From positions 62,001-126,000 of the forward strand of contig NZ_OY829948.1 in assembly GCF_963556105.2 (NCBI RefSeq): DNA of 64,000 nt, written 5' to 3'. The stretch is from an uncultured Tolumonas sp. Lineage in GTDB: Bacteria > Pseudomonadota > Gammaproteobacteria > Enterobacterales > Aeromonadaceae. The notes beneath the pieces are model-generated. The model had not been told where the DNA came from. It ran no database searches and was given only the letters and a program-made list of their open reading frames with translations. Made by a program: the position numbers and the translations under genes. Shown here in pieces: positions 51,983-62,536 of this stretch; position 1 is the stretch's first letter, and the number at the start of each line of letters is the position of its first letter.

Positions 51983-54900
51983 ATTTATCACCGCTGTTGT
52001 TTAGCACATCACCCATGTCTTCTGGCTGCAATCGACTACGCAATGTCGTTAACAAGGCCAATGCTTCATCGATCGCAAAAATATCGGTCTTGGCGACAAT
52101 ATCATCAACCAATGATTCAACTTCATAACCAAATAAACTGGTTTGCAGTTCAGTTAATAATGGCTCTGCGGCACCTAAATCATATTCCAGTGCATAGGCT
52201 AATTTATCTAACCGTCTCAGAATCTCATCTCGGCTGAGATTGTTGGTATTTTGAACGGGTATCACTGCTGTCGGTTTAGCTAAACTATCAATGTCCTTCA
52301 TGACTTGCCGTAGCTGTTGTTGCATGACTTTCAGTTGTGAAGGCTCAGGCTGCTGACCTTGTTTGAGTTGGGCATCGATTCGACTTACCGAGTCAAAAAG
52401 ACGTACAGCGCCAATATTGCCAGAAACACCTTTAAGCGCATGGCAATAATCCTCCGCCTTCTGCGTTCCATCAGCAATAAGCTCCTGCAACCGGATATCA
52501 GCATCGGCATAATGTTCCCGAAACCGACTGAGTTGTTTGCGATAGGCCTCTTCTTTACCACCAATGCGACGGATACCCTGCAAGACATCAAGACTCGTTA
52601 CCTGTTGTAAATCATGAGAGTATTTTTGTATAGGATGAGTGACTGAGTTCAAAACGGCTTCAGTTCCGGACGATGAGGCGCTATGCACCCATTTGGCCAA
52701 GGATGACATCAGACGATCTGGATCCATCGGTTTGGTTATATGATCGTTCATACCAGCTGCCAGACTTTTTTCCACATCTTGTGCCATCGCCAATGCGGTC
52801 ATCGCGATAATGGGTAATGAAGCAAAACGCTCACCATTAGGCATTTTAGCCAAAGCCCGGATGTGTTGAGCAGCCTCTAAGCCATCCATGACCGGCATCT
52901 GGATATCCATCAATACACCATCATAGTTCTGGCGTTGAACTTTATATACCGCCTCTTCCCCGTTGAGTGCTTCATCAACCACGATCCCTTGGCTACGTAG
53001 TAATTCAGCTGCAAATTCACGGTTAATATCATTATCCTCAACCAGCAATAAACGAATGCCTGCCAAATTATTACTCATTAATGTGTCTGCTCTTTGCGGT
53101 AGAGGATCTTGGGCTCCCAAAATTCGCCCCCGCCCGAGAACAGACAGAATGGTGTCAAGCAACGTAGACGGTGAAACAGGCTTAATGAGAAAACCATCAA
53201 CACCGGCTTGCTCTGCCAGCCGAATAACATCCTCACGGCCATACGCAGTCACCATGACAATTTTAGGCTGGTGAACTATCTCGCTATGAATACGTTGTGC
53301 CGCTTCATCCCCGTTCATACCGGGCATTTTCCAATCCATTAACACGATATCAAACGGTTTTTCATTCTCAGTCTGCAACACCGCTAATGCGGCAGATCCG
53401 TTATGCGCCACACTAACAATCACACCGAAATAGCTCAGCATACCGGCCAATATGTCCCGCGACATTTCATTGTCATCAACCACTAATACCCGAATGCCGT
53501 TGAGTAATGGGCCTGCTTGTTCCAGTAGTGCATGACGACGCGACTTTACTTGTTGTGCAATTTTAAGTTGAGCGGTAAAACAGATCGTGGTTCCTTTCTG
53601 CAATTGTGAATTTTCGATCCATATTGTCCCGCCCATCAACTCAACCAGATTTTTGCAAATAGCCAAACCTAACCCGGTACCGCCATAGTGACGGGTTGTT
53701 GATTGATCTGCCTGAGTAAATTTCTGGAATAATTTATTTTGTTGTTCAGGCAACATCCCAATGCCCGTATCCCGAACATTGACCTGAATATTTAACTCGG
53801 TATCGGTGATAGAAAGCGCATGAAAAGCCAGCTCTACCTCCCCTTGCTCAGTAAATTTCACCGCATTGCCACATAAATTCAGCAACACCTGACCAAGGCG
53901 GAGTGGATCACCCAGTAAAATCGACGGAATAGCTGTATCGTAGCGAATAAGAAACTCAATCCCCTTATGTTCGGCCTGGTAACTGATTGCATCAGTCAGT
54001 TGCTCCAATACACTATCAAGGCTGAATTCAATACATTCCAATTCAAGCTTACCTGCCTCGATTTTAGAAAAATCGAGAATATCGTTGATAATACCGAGCA
54101 AAGAATGTGCAGCACCTTGTGCTTTTGAAAGGTAGTTATGCAAGCTGGACGGTAAATCGCTCTTCAGGGCAAGATATAGCATGCCCAAAATAGCATTCAT
54201 CGGCGTACGGATTTCATGACTCATATTCGCTAAAAATTGACTTTTTGCGAGATTGGCATGCTCAGCCGAGTCTTTAGCAAGCAGAAGCTCTTGTGTTCGT
54301 TCGGCGACAATTTGCTCAAGATTTAGATTTACCGCATTGAGTTTTTGTATCGACTCAAAAAGTTGTGACTGACTATCATTCAGCACATCAACGAGTGCCC
54401 CCAGTTCATCCTGATATGGATATTCAATCTTTTCGACTCGTATGTCTCTGGGCTTATATTGCCAACCCGCAACGGTTTTAGCCATCTGAGTTACGCTATC
54501 AGATAATCGAAAACGAATTGCCCAGGAAAAAATAAGCCATAGACAGGTGGTGACGATAACGGAACTTAATAGCATCACCGAAAGACTGTATTTGATGCGA
54601 TCCCACAAGACACTCCGGCTGGAGTACAAATCCAAATAACCAATCAAATCTCGAGAACCATTCGATGATTGGTGGAAAAGTGACACTACTTGTTGCCGAT
54701 ATGGACCGGATAATATATTTGTTGATTGTTTTTGTTGTGCGGGAATGTCGCCATCACTGACGAGAATATCGCCCTTATCATTCTGGATAAGTACACCCGT
54801 GACGATCTCGTTTTGTCTCACACCTTTTGCCGATAAAGAGAGTCGTCCTGAATCTAACTCCCATACTGCTTCAGTTATGCCCGGCTCGACGGTACGACCT

Positions 54901-55049
54901 AATGATGCCAAATCGCTACCGATAGCATGATCAACCGTGAAATATTGGATAACAAGCTGTACTCCGGTCACACTGATAGCAAGCAGTAGATACCATGGGA
55001 GCATGGTGTAAAGTAGCCGCCGTGACAGTGTTTGCGTTGAACTCGTCAT
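51975..55049 (-). CDS. Hybrid sensor histidine kinase (HisKA-HATPase-REC-REC-HPt)
   Basis: 1024-residue membrane kinase. Helices at about 14-35 and 155-178 flank a periplasmic sensor region. A HAMP-like linker and coiled coil (to about 262) lead to the dimerisation domain with phosphorylated H278 ([11 protein letters not shown]). The ATPase has [15 protein letters not shown] and GTGLGLAI. Two receivers follow with D572 (LMDWKMPG) and D715 (LMDIQMPV), then an HPt domain with H870 ([13 protein letters not shown]). All phosphorelay residues are present, as in BarA/TorS-like kinases. GGAG precedes the ATG. It overlaps the REC-REC-GGDEF-EAL gene, whose receivers are the natural output, and follows the binding-protein gene by 43 bases. 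Confidence 0.94.
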   Translation of the reverse strand: MTSSTQTLSRRLLYTMLPWYLLLAISVTGVQLVIQYFTVDHAIGSDLASLGRTVEPGITEAVWELDSGRLSLSAKGVRQNEIVTGVLIQNDKGDILVSDGDIPAQQKQSTNILSGPYRQQVVSLFHQSSNGSRDLIGYLDLYSSRSVLWDRIKYSLSVMLLSSVIVTTCLWLIFSWAIRFRLSDSVTQMAKTVAGWQYKPRDIRVEKIEYPYQDELGALVDVLNDSQSQLFESIQKLNAVNLNLEQIVAERTQELLLAKDSAEHANLAKSQFLANMSHEIRTPMNAILGMLYLALKSDLPSSLHNYLSKAQGAAHSLLGIINDILDFSKIEAGKLELECIEFSLDSVLEQLTDAISYQAEHKGIEFLIRYDTAIPSILLGDPLRLGQVLLNLCGNAVKFTEQGEVELAFHALSITDTELNIQVNVRDTGIGMLPEQQNKLFQKFTQADQSTTRHYGGTGLGLAICKNLVELMGGTIWIENSQLQKGTTICFTAQLKIAQQVKSRRHALLEQAGPLLNGIRVLVVDDNEMSRDILAGMLSYFGVIVSVAHNGSAALAVLQTENEKPFDIVLMDWKMPGMNGDEAAQRIHSEIVHQPKIVMVTAYGREDVIRLAEQAGVDGFLIKPVSPSTLLDTILSVLGRGRILGAQDPLPQRADTLMSNNLAGIRLLLVEDNDINREFAAELLRSQGIVVDEALNGEEAVYKVQRQNYDGVLMDIQMPVMDGLEAAQHIRALAKMPNGERFASLPIIAMTALAMAQDVEKSLAAGMNDHITKPMDPDRLMSSLAKWVHSASSSGTEAVLNSVTHPIQKYSHDLQQVTSLDVLQGIRRIGGKEEAYRKQLSRFREHYADADIRLQELIADGTQKAEDYCHALKGVSGNIGAVRLFDSVSRIDAQLKQGQQPEPSQLKVMQQQLRQVMKDIDSLAKPTAVIPVQNTNNLSRDEILRRLDKLAYALEYDLGAAEPLLTELQTSLFGYEVESLVDDIVAKTDIFAIDEALALLTTLRSRLQPEDMGDVLNNSGDKYE

Positions 55050-55092
55050 TGTTTCTCCATTTCAAAACATCCCTAATTATGAATGACGAAGA

Positions 55093-55986
55093 TCAGTATT
55101 TGGATTTAGGCCACCACCAACTCGTATCCGGTTTTGCATTACCCGCAGGTAAGATAGTGTTATCCAGCAGGATCACTTTACGCTTCTCTTTTTTTAACGC
55201 TGTGATCTCTGCGGCATGATAACTTTCGAATAATTTACGGAAAGATCCATCAGCTAATGAACGATTTAGCCCAAGTTCTATTCTTTTAGCGAGTGCCACA
55301 TTGTTTTTGTTCACCCAAAAATAAACTGGGTAAGGGAAATAAAGTGCTTTAGATTTCTCAATTGCCAATTGGGGATAATTTTGTTTACGCTCATCTAATT
55401 CTCGTCGCGCCTCATTAAGACCCCGCGGAAATGCATCAAACCGGTTGGCAGCCAACATCACAAATAAATTTTCATAATCAGAAGAGGTAACAACTGAAAA
55501 TCCGTTTGCTCTCATAATGGGAAGGTCTGCCCACTGACTATTAAGACCAAACATCAGTTGTTTCCGCAGGGATATATCATCCATCTGTGTAATACGTTCT
55601 TGATCAGCGGCTCGAATAACTAACAATCTGAAACCGACAATACCCCGTAAAATATCTATCTTTATGGGTAATAACTGTGCCTCGCGTTCTGCGTTCGTCC
55701 CTAATGCGATGACATCAATATCCCCTGCTTCCAACAAAGAGATCCCTCGGTTTTGTGTCACATTCTCGGTGAAAGGCACAAGCTGAAGCGGTTTCGCCAT
55801 ATCGTTGGTATGAGCCAATGCTAATTCCAAAAGTTTCCATCTATATTCGTAGATGGTTCCAGAAGGAAAGTAACGAATTACAGCTTCTGAGGAAAATACG
55901 GGGCTGACACAACCAAAAGCCACACTGACAGCGACGATCAGTTTACTGATCCTATGGAAGTATTTATGGCATTCAGAGAATTTCAT
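55093..55986 (-). CDS. Periplasmic solute-binding-like protein, candidate sensor partner of the kinase
   Basis: 297 residues from the ATG at 55986 (AGGA nine bases upstream). An N-terminal signal peptide ends near VSPVFSSEA (about residue 33). The mature protein has the layout of a type 2 periplasmic binding protein (SBP_bac_3 group), for example LLEAGDIDVIALGTNAERE and NLFVMLAANRFDAFPRG. No ABC permease or ATPase is nearby. It lies directly upstream of the hybrid kinase on the same strand, so it probably binds a ligand and presents it to the kinase's periplasmic domain, as in other binding-protein/kinase pairs. The ligand is unknown. Confidence 0.8.
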   Translation of the reverse strand: MKFSECHKYFHRISKLIVAVSVAFGCVSPVFSSEAVIRYFPSGTIYEYRWKLLELALAHTNDMAKPLQLVPFTENVTQNRGISLLEAGDIDVIALGTNAEREAQLLPIKIDILRGIVGFRLLVIRAADQERITQMDDISLRKQLMFGLNSQWADLPIMRANGFSVVTSSDYENLFVMLAANRFDAFPRGLNEARRELDERKQNYPQLAIEKSKALYFPYPVYFWVNKNNVALAKRIELGLNRSLADGSFRKLFESYHAAEITALKKEKRKVILLDNTILPAGNAKPDTSWWWPKSKY

Positions 55987-56406
55987 CACGACTGTTCCTT
56001 ATTGCTAAGTTAAGTATTTATATCAAATGCATGAGCATGGATAGCCGTTCTAGTTAAAAGCCATTCATATTTGAATTATAGTTATAGTGATCAACTAATA
56101 CCGGACAGAAATTAGGTTGATTTTCTGCTTTGGCAAGTGATGGATAACCTGTCGCGAGAACCCACCCTGTTTTCAGACTTCGAAACAACCTGTGCATTGG
56201 CGCTTTATGCCAAGAATTTCCGCGATGATTCATACTTTACGTTATGCGGTATCGCCATAAGTGTTGTCTAACTTGACGATTGCTGTATTGAACTCCTAAT
56301 AAAACCGCACCCATTTTTTACTTTCTGACAACAATTAAGTGATGTATTCCATTGCCTAAAAAGCTATCATGCGCCGGTTTTCTCAACAGCAGAAATTGAG
56401 CATTAA
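55987..56406. other. 420-base intergenic region between the signalling locus and rimO
   Basis: Divergent promoter region with no clear RNA gene. A 43-codon frame runs on the plus strand from ATG 56140 to TAA 56271 (starts MDNLSREPTLFSDFE), but it has no ribosome-binding site and matches nothing I recognise. It may be a gene fragment or chance. No strong promoter was identified for either flanking gene. Confidence 0.4.
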
Positions 56407-57744
56407 TTGAACGATATGAATCAAAAAGCACTGGCACCTAAAGTCGGTTTTATCTCTCTTGGTTGCCCAAAAAATCTGGTCGATGCCGAACGCATTCTGA
56501 CCCAGTTACGCACTGAAGGTTATGACGTGGTGAATAACTACGACAATGCCGAATTAGTGATTGTGAACACCTGTGGTTTCATCGACAGCGCTGTGCAAGA
56601 GTCATTGGAAGTGATTGGCGAAGCGTTGCAGGAAAACGGCAAGGTGATCGTCACCGGTTGTCTGGGCGCAAAAGAAGATCAGATCCGTGAAGTGCACCCC
56701 AAAGTACTGGAAATTTCCGGCCCGCACGCTTATGAACAAGTATTAAGTCACGTTCATAAATATGCAGCTAAACCTGAACACAACCCGTTCCTGAGCTTAG
56801 TGCCAGAACAAGGTGTTAAGCTGACACCGAAACATTACGCCTATCTGAAAATCTCTGAAGGCTGTAATCACCGCTGTACATTCTGCATCATTCCATCAAT
56901 GCGTGGCGATCTCGACAGCCGAGCGATTGGCGAAGTGCTGGGTGAAGCGAAACGTCTGAAAAATGCCGGCGTGAAAGAAATTCTGGTGATCTCTCAAGAT
57001 ACCTCAGCCTACGGTGCTGATTTGAAACACCGCACTGGCTTTTACGAAGGCTCACCAGTGAAAACCAGCATGCTGGGTCTGTGTGAAGAATTATCAAAAA
57101 TGGGCATGTGGGTACGTCTACATTATGTTTACCCTTATCCGCATGTGGATGATGTGATCCCGTTGATGGCGGAAGGTAAGATCTTGCCGTATCTGGATAT
57201 CCCGCTACAGCATGCCAGCCCACGCATCCTGAAACTGATGAAACGTCCGGGTGCAATTGAACGCACATTAGAGCGTATTCAGGAATGGCGCCGCATCTGC
57301 CCAGATCTGACACTGCGTTCAACCTTCATTGTCGGCTTCCCGGGTGAAACCGAAGAAGACTTCCAGATGCTGCTCGATTTCTTAGAAAAAGCTGAGTTAG
57401 ATCGTGTCGGTTGTTTCAAATACAGCCCAGTCGATGGCGCAAAAGCTAACGAATTGCCCGATCCAGTACCGGAAGAGATTCAGGAAGAACGCTTCCATCG
57501 CTTCATGGAATTACAGCAGAAAATTTCTGCACGCCGATTGGCTGCCAAAGTGGGCCGTCAATTGGATGTGATCGTCGACGAAGTGGATGAAGAAGGCGCT
57601 ATTGGTCGCAGCTTCGCGGATGCACCGGAAATTGATGGTGTAGTTTACTTAAACGGTGAAACCAGCCTGAAACCAGGTGATATCGTGAAAGTGACCATCG
57701 ACAATTCAGATGAATATGATTTATGGGGAACGGTAGTTCGATAA
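56407..57744 (+). CDS. rimO: Ribosomal protein S12 methylthiotransferase RimO
   Basis: Radical SAM enzyme that adds a methylthio group to Asp88 of ribosomal protein S12. It shows the three expected parts: an N-terminal UPF0004 domain ([27 protein letters not shown]), the radical SAM CxxxCxxC in [14 protein letters not shown], and a C-terminal TRAM domain ending [10 protein letters not shown]. Sequence tracks E. coli RimO throughout. The start is TTG at 56407 (GAG six bases upstream) or ATG at 56416, which has a poorly placed site. Both give near-normal length (445 or 442). Confidence 0.96.
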   Translation: MNDMNQKALAPKVGFISLGCPKNLVDAERILTQLRTEGYDVVNNYDNAELVIVNTCGFIDSAVQESLEVIGEALQENGKVIVTGCLGAKEDQIREVHPKVLEISGPHAYEQVLSHVHKYAAKPEHNPFLSLVPEQGVKLTPKHYAYLKISEGCNHRCTFCIIPSMRGDLDSRAIGEVLGEAKRLKNAGVKEILVISQDTSAYGADLKHRTGFYEGSPVKTSMLGLCEELSKMGMWVRLHYVYPYPHVDDVIPLMAEGKILPYLDIPLQHASPRILKLMKRPGAIERTLERIQEWRRICPDLTLRSTFIVGFPGETEEDFQMLLDFLEKAELDRVGCFKYSPVDGAKANELPDPVPEEIQEERFHRFMELQQKISARRLAAKVGRQLDVIVDEVDEEGAIGRSFADAPEIDGVVYLNGETSLKPGDIVKVTIDNSDEYDLWGTVVR

Positions 57745-57770
57745 GTATCAACTTATCGATTTGCTGGAAG

Positions 57771-57869
57771 GATAACAGGAAAAATTTACCGACCCTCTGC
57801 GCCATGGATGGCGCAGCGGAGCCCTCAGGGATGAGTTTACGGCGTGTCGGGGAAATTATTCCTGTTGTC
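57771..57869. repeat. Imperfect palindromic intergenic repeat (99 bp)
   Basis: gataacaggaa (57771-57781) and ttcctgttgtc (57859-57869) form the outer arms, with tttaccgac and gtcgggga nearby as a second pairing. Inside lie a perfect hairpin ctgcgccat-gg-atggcgcag (57798-57817) and the palindromic cctcaggg with GGATGAGTTTACGGCG. The style is that of dispersed palindromic repeats in gammaproteobacterial intergenic regions, but only one copy is present in this window. Confidence 0.6.
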
Positions 57870-57888
57870 CGCCCCACTGAATCAGCAT

Positions 57889-57922
57889 AAAAAAAGCCCG
57901 TAGTTAACGCTACGGGCTTTTT
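57889..57922. terminator. Bidirectional terminator between rimO and ybiT
   Basis: Nine-base stem agcccgtag/ctacgggct with a six-base loop, flanked by seven As and five Ts, between convergent genes. Confidence 0.93.
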
Positions 57923-57944
57923 GATATCCGATATGCTGGGTTAC

Positions 57945-59537
57945 TTATTCAATACCCTGACTACGCAGATAATCTTCGTAGTTACCACCGAAGTCGATGA
58001 TCTTCTCTGGGGTAATTTCCAAAATACGGCCGGCCAATGAGCTTACAAACTCACGGTCATGCGATACGAAAATCAGCGTGCCCGGATACATTTCCAGCGC
58101 CATGTTCAGTGATTCGATCGATTCCATATCCAAGTGGTTAGTTGGCTCGTCCATCACCAGAATGTTCGGTTTCTGCAACATCAGCTTACCAAACAACATA
58201 CGGCCTTTTTCACCACCCGACAGCACTTTGACTTGCTTACGAATGTCGTCTTGGTTGAACAGCAAACGCCCCAACACGCTACGAATCGCCTGTTCGTCAT
58301 CGTTTTCTTGTTTCCACTGATACATCCAGTCAAATACAGTCAGATCATTGTCAAAATCTTCCGCATGATCCTGCGAATAGTAACCGATCTTGGCATTTTC
58401 AGACCATTTTACCGAACCCGTGTCAGGGGCCAGCTCACCAACCAGTGTTTTGATCAGCGTGGTTTTACCGATACCGTTGGTACCCAGCACCGCGATCTTC
58501 TCACCGACTTCAACCATCAGGTTAAAACCTTTAAACAATGGGCCATTGTCATAGCCTTTGCTCAGGTTTTCGATTTCCAGAATGTTGCGATATAGCTTCT
58601 TATCTTGTTCAAAACGGATGAACGGATTTTGACGGCTGGATGCTTTTACTTCTTCAATCTTGATCTTATCGATCTGCTTCAGACGTGACGTCGCCTGACG
58701 TGATTTAGAGGCGTTGGCACTAAAGCGGCTGACGAATGATTGCAGGTCAGCAATTTGTGCTTTCTTCTTCGCATTATCAGACAACAGACGCTCACGCGCT
58801 TGGGTTGCAGCAGACATGTATTCGTCATAGTTACCCGGATACACGCGCAGTTCGCCGTAATCCAGATCGGCCATGTGGGTACAGACCATGTTCAGGAAGT
58901 GACGGTCATGCGAAATGATAACCATGGTACTTTCACGCGCATTCAACGTATCTTCCAACCAACGGATAGTATTGATATCCAAGTTGTTGGTTGGTTCGTC
59001 GAGCAACAGAATGTCAGGGTTAGAGAACAGGGCTTGCGCCAACAGCACACGCAGTTTCCAGCCTGGAGCAACCGCGTTCATCAGGCCAGTATGCTGTTCA
59101 ACCGGAATACCGACACCCAGCAGCAGCTCGCCAGCGCGCGCTTCGGCAGTGTAACCGTCATATTCAGCCACTTTGCCTTCCAGTTCCGCAGCTCGCATGT
59201 AGTCATCATCGGTGGCTTCCATGTTCGCGTAAATAGCATCGCGCTCACGGATCGCTTCCCACAACTCAGTGTGGCCCATCATGACCACGTCAAGCACGCG
59301 CATATCTTCATACGCAAACTGATCTTGGCGCAACTTACCGATGCGTTCGTTCGGATCAAGCGCTACGTTGCCCGCAGTCGGGTCTAAATCGCCACCCATG
59401 ATTTTCATGAAGGTTGATTTACCGCAACCGTTGGCGCCGATCAGACCGTAGCGATTGCCACCGCCAAATTTGACGGAGATGTTTTCAAACAGTGGCTTAC
59501 TGCCAAACTGCATAGTGATGTTATTGGTACTAAGCAC
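57945..59537 (-). CDS. ybiT: ABC-F family ATPase YbiT
   Basis: Soluble twin ATPase of 530 residues, identical in length to E. coli YbiT and very similar along its whole length. Walker A motifs are GANGCGKST and GTNGIGKTT; both signature and Walker B regions are present ([20 protein letters not shown] with [10 protein letters not shown]). The linker between the domains (about residues 240-310) is the charged P-site tRNA interaction motif. ABC-F proteins act on the ribosome. The start is GTG at 59537 with AAGG upstream. It follows the lysS terminator by about 15 bases, so its promoter is either very close or inside lysS. Confidence 0.95.
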   Translation of the reverse strand: MLSTNNITMQFGSKPLFENISVKFGGGNRYGLIGANGCGKSTFMKIMGGDLDPTAGNVALDPNERIGKLRQDQFAYEDMRVLDVVMMGHTELWEAIRERDAIYANMEATDDDYMRAAELEGKVAEYDGYTAEARAGELLLGVGIPVEQHTGLMNAVAPGWKLRVLLAQALFSNPDILLLDEPTNNLDINTIRWLEDTLNARESTMVIISHDRHFLNMVCTHMADLDYGELRVYPGNYDEYMSAATQARERLLSDNAKKKAQIADLQSFVSRFSANASKSRQATSRLKQIDKIKIEEVKASSRQNPFIRFEQDKKLYRNILEIENLSKGYDNGPLFKGFNLMVEVGEKIAVLGTNGIGKTTLIKTLVGELAPDTGSVKWSENAKIGYYSQDHAEDFDNDLTVFDWMYQWKQENDDEQAIRSVLGRLLFNQDDIRKQVKVLSGGEKGRMLFGKLMLQKPNILVMDEPTNHLDMESIESLNMALEMYPGTLIFVSHDREFVSSLAGRILEITPEKIIDFGGNYEDYLRSQGIE

Positions 59538-59552
59538 TTTTACTTACCTTAT

Positions 59553-59579
59553 AAAAAAACGGCCCCGAAACCGGAGCCG
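59553..59579 (-). terminator. Rho-independent terminator of prfB-lysS
   Basis: On the minus strand the stem cggctccg/cggggccg (one G-U) is followed by TTTTTTT (59559-59553), 16 bases past the lysS stop. Confidence 0.88.
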
Positions 59580-59595
59580 CTTATATTCTTCCGGA

Positions 59596-61140
59596 TTATT
59601 TGTTGTTGTTCGGGCGCAAAGCCGGGAACAAAATGACATCGCGGATAGTGTGGCTGTTGGTGAACAACATCACCAGACGGTCGATACCGATACCCTGACC
59701 CGCTGTTGGTGGCATACCGTGTTCCAGAGCGGTAACGAAGTCAGCGTCGTAGAACATCGCTTCATCATCACCCGCTTCTTTCTGGGCAACCTGTGCCTGG
59801 AAGCGTTCTGCCTGATCTTCCGCATCGTTCAGCTCAGAGAAGCCGTTCGCCAGTTCACGGCCACCGATGAAGAATTCAAAACGGTCGGTCACATCTGGGT
59901 TATTGTCGTTACGACGCGCCAGAGGTGATACCGCTGCCGGGTATTCAGTGATAAAGGTTGGCTGTAACAGCATGTGTTCTGCAGTTTCTTCGAAAATCGC
60001 GGTGATCACATGGCCCAGTTCCCAGCTCTTCATCAGCTCAACATGGTGACGCTTAGCGACTGCAATCGCGCCTTCCAAAGTAGTCAGCTCTTCTGCTTTA
60101 ACGTCGTTGCCGTATTTCAGAATAGACTCAACCATGGTCATGCGCGCAAATGGCTGGCCGAAGTCGATTTCAATGCCTTCTTCGCCTTCTTTCGCATAAC
60201 GGATCTTGGTGGTGCCGTGGATGTCTTGCGCCAGAGTACGCAGCATCTCTTCGGTCAGATCCATCAGATCGTTGTAATCGGCATACGCCATGTAGAATTC
60301 CAGCATGGTGAATTCTGGGTTATGACGAACAGAGATACCTTCGTTACGGAAGTTACGGTTCACTTCGTACACACGCTCGAAGCCACCCACCACCAGACGT
60401 TTCAGATACAGCTCTGGTGCGATACGCAGGTACATATCGATATCCAGTGCATTGTGGTGGGTCACAAACGGACGTGCAGACGCGCCGCCTGGGATCACCT
60501 GCATCATTGGGGTTTCCACTTCCATGAAGTTTTTGTTGTTCAGGAAGTTACGGATACCGTTCATCACCTGATTACGGATCTGAAAGGTACGACGTGATTC
60601 TTCATTGGCGATCAGATCGAGGTAACGCTGACGGCAGCGCGCTTCCTGGTCAGTCAAACCTTTATGTTTTTCTGGCAGTGGGCGCAGGGCTTTGGTCAAC
60701 AGACGAATGCCGGTGGTGTGCACAGACAATTCACCGGTATTGGTGCGGAACATGTAACCTTCCACGCCAACGATATCGCCCAAGTCCCATTTTTTGAACT
60801 GTTCGTTATAGAAACCTTCCGGCAGATCATCACGGGTCACGTAGATCTGAACCTTGCCACCCATATCTTGCAAAGTAGCAAATGCGGCTTTACCCATGAT
60901 ACGGCGCGTCATGATACGGCCCGCAATTTTCACGAAATGTTTTTCAGCTTCTAACTCTTCTTTGGTTTTGTCACCGAAAGCAGAGTGAATATCTGATGCG
61001 ATCTGTTCACGACGGAAATCGTTCGGGAACGGATTACCTTTAGTACGCAGTTCCGCCAATTTTGAACGGCGTTGCGTCATTTCGTTGTTAAATTCTTGAA
61101 CGTCTAGTTCAGTTTCTGGGGTTTGGTTTTGTTCTGACAT
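59596..61140 (-). CDS. lysS: Lysyl-tRNA synthetase, class II
   Basis: 514 residues. An N-terminal OB-fold anticodon-binding domain (about 60-175) leads to the class II catalytic domain: motif 2 in [20 protein letters not shown] and motif 3 in [18 protein letters not shown] precedes the ATG. It starts 17 bases after the prfB stop, the same prfB-lysS operon as in E. coli. Confidence 0.97.
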   Translation of the reverse strand: MSEQNQTPETELDVQEFNNEMTQRRSKLAELRTKGNPFPNDFRREQIASDIHSAFGDKTKEELEAEKHFVKIAGRIMTRRIMGKAAFATLQDMGGKVQIYVTRDDLPEGFYNEQFKKWDLGDIVGVEGYMFRTNTGELSVHTTGIRLLTKALRPLPEKHKGLTDQEARCRQRYLDLIANEESRRTFQIRNQVMNGIRNFLNNKNFMEVETPMMQVIPGGASARPFVTHHNALDIDMYLRIAPELYLKRLVVGGFERVYEVNRNFRNEGISVRHNPEFTMLEFYMAYADYNDLMDLTEEMLRTLAQDIHGTTKIRYAKEGEEGIEIDFGQPFARMTMVESILKYGNDVKAEELTTLEGAIAVAKRHHVELMKSWELGHVITAIFEETAEHMLLQPTFITEYPAAVSPLARRNDNNPDVTDRFEFFIGGRELANGFSELNDAEDQAERFQAQVAQKEAGDDEAMFYDADFVTALEHGMPPTAGQGIGIDRLVMLFTNSHTIRDVILFPALRPNNNK

Positions 61141-61157
61141 GATGATTCCTGCTTGGA

Positions 61158-62256
61158 TTACAGCCCTGATTTCAGGCTGGCTTCAATAAATTTGTCCAGA
61201 TCGCCATCGAGTACCGATTGGGTGTTGCGTGTTTCCACCCCAGTCCGTAAGTCTTTAATACGCGAATCGTCTAATACATAAGAACGGATCTGACTACCCC
61301 AACCGATGTCGGATTTAGTCTCTTCCAGCGCCTGTTTCTCGGCGTTCTGTTTCATCATTTCCAATTCATACAGTTTGGCTTTGAGCTGTTTCATCGCCTG
61401 ATCTTTATTCTTATGCTGGGAACGATCGTTCTGACACTGAGTCACAGTATTAGTTGGAATGTGGGTAATACGCACCGCAGATTCAGTTCGGTTAACGTGC
61501 TGACCACCCGCACCCGAAGCGCGGTAAACGTCGATACGCAGATCGGCCGGATTGATCTCGATTTCTACATCTTCATCAATTTCTGGATAAACGAAAGCAG
61601 AACAGAATGAAGTATGACGACGACCACCAGAATCGAACGGGCTCTTACGTACCAGACGATGCACGCCAGTTTCAGTACGCAACCAGCCAAACGCATATTC
61701 GCCGGTAAACTTGATGGTGGCCGATTTAATACCCGCGACATCACCATCGGAACATTCGATCAGTTCTGGTTTATAGCCATGTGCTTCGCCCCAACGCAGG
61801 TACATACGCAGCACCATGTCGGCCCAATCTTGCGCTTCCGTACCACCGGAGCCAGATTGAATATCCATGTAACAGTCGGAAGCGTCATGCTGACCAGAAA
61901 ACATGCGACGGAATTCAAGATCGACCAGTTTCTTTTCCAGTGCATCCAGCTCGGTTTCGGCTTCATGGAAGGTTTCTTCATCTTCACCTTCCACCGCCAA
62001 TGAAACGAGCATTTCCACATCTTCTGACCCTTGAGTCAGTGCGTCAATGGTCGCTACTACGCCTTCCAGCGCAGAACGCTCTTTACCCAATGCTTGTGCC
62101 TTCTCTGGCTCATTCCAAACATCAGGTTGTTCTAATTCGGCACTGACTTCTTCTAAACGCTCTTTCTTAGCGTCGTAGTCAAAGGTACCCCCTCAGGAGT
62201 TCAGTCCGTTCAGACAACTCCTTGAGCTTATTTAATACTGGATTCACTTCAAACAT
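61158..62256 (-). CDS. prfB: Peptide chain release factor 2, with programmed +1 frameshift
   Basis: RF2 releases nascent chains at UGA and UAA. Translation starts at ATG 62256 ([19 protein letters not shown]), reads 25 codons to CTT at 62184-62182, and meets an in-frame TGA at 62181-62179. A +1 shift there joins GAC onward and gives 365 residues, the E. coli length. The catalytic GGQ is in [14 protein letters not shown], and the stop-recognition SPF tripeptide in RKSPFDSGG. The frameshift autoregulates RF2 level. It is first in the operon with lysS. The 280-base gap upstream, shared with the divergent chemoreceptor gene, shows no clear promoter. Confidence 0.97.
62179..62193 (-). promoter_or_regulatory. 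prfB programmed +1 frameshift site
   Basis: On the minus strand AGGGGG (62193-62188), acting as an internal Shine-Dalgarno, lies three bases before CTTTGAC (62184-62178). This is the canonical RF2 recoding site: low RF2 lets the ribosome slip from CUU to UUU and continue with GAC. Confidence 0.96.
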
Positions 62257-62536
62257 TGAAGGGATTCTCTCTTTGGTCGGGTTATAGGAAAAACGGCGTA
62301 TTTTAGCGGATAGGTCGCGTAATAAACAGGGTTAATGTGATCAATGCCACGCATCAGATCGATTACTGGTTTCAAAAGCAACGCTTGAGCGCACATCAAC
62401 TAGCTTTATTAATAGGATCAGGTAGATTGCGGCACAACTTTTGATTAGGAAGTATGAATGTAAGCTACAATAGAGCTGGTTTTATAAAACAATAAAAATA
62501 CTAATCCTTTCTTTTTGTCTGGGGGCGTGAAACGCA

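Noticed and set aside
58740-59387. 215-codon open frame antisense to ybiT
   Set aside because: It lies wholly inside the conserved ABC-F gene, with composition typical of an antisense frame.
59974-60597. 207-codon open frame antisense to lysS
   Set aside because: Shadow of the synthetase gene, His/Phe-rich and without family resemblance.
62091-62256. Apparent frameshift error or pseudogene at the prfB 5' end
   Set aside because: The break is the programmed RF2 +1 site with all canonical elements, so it is functional.
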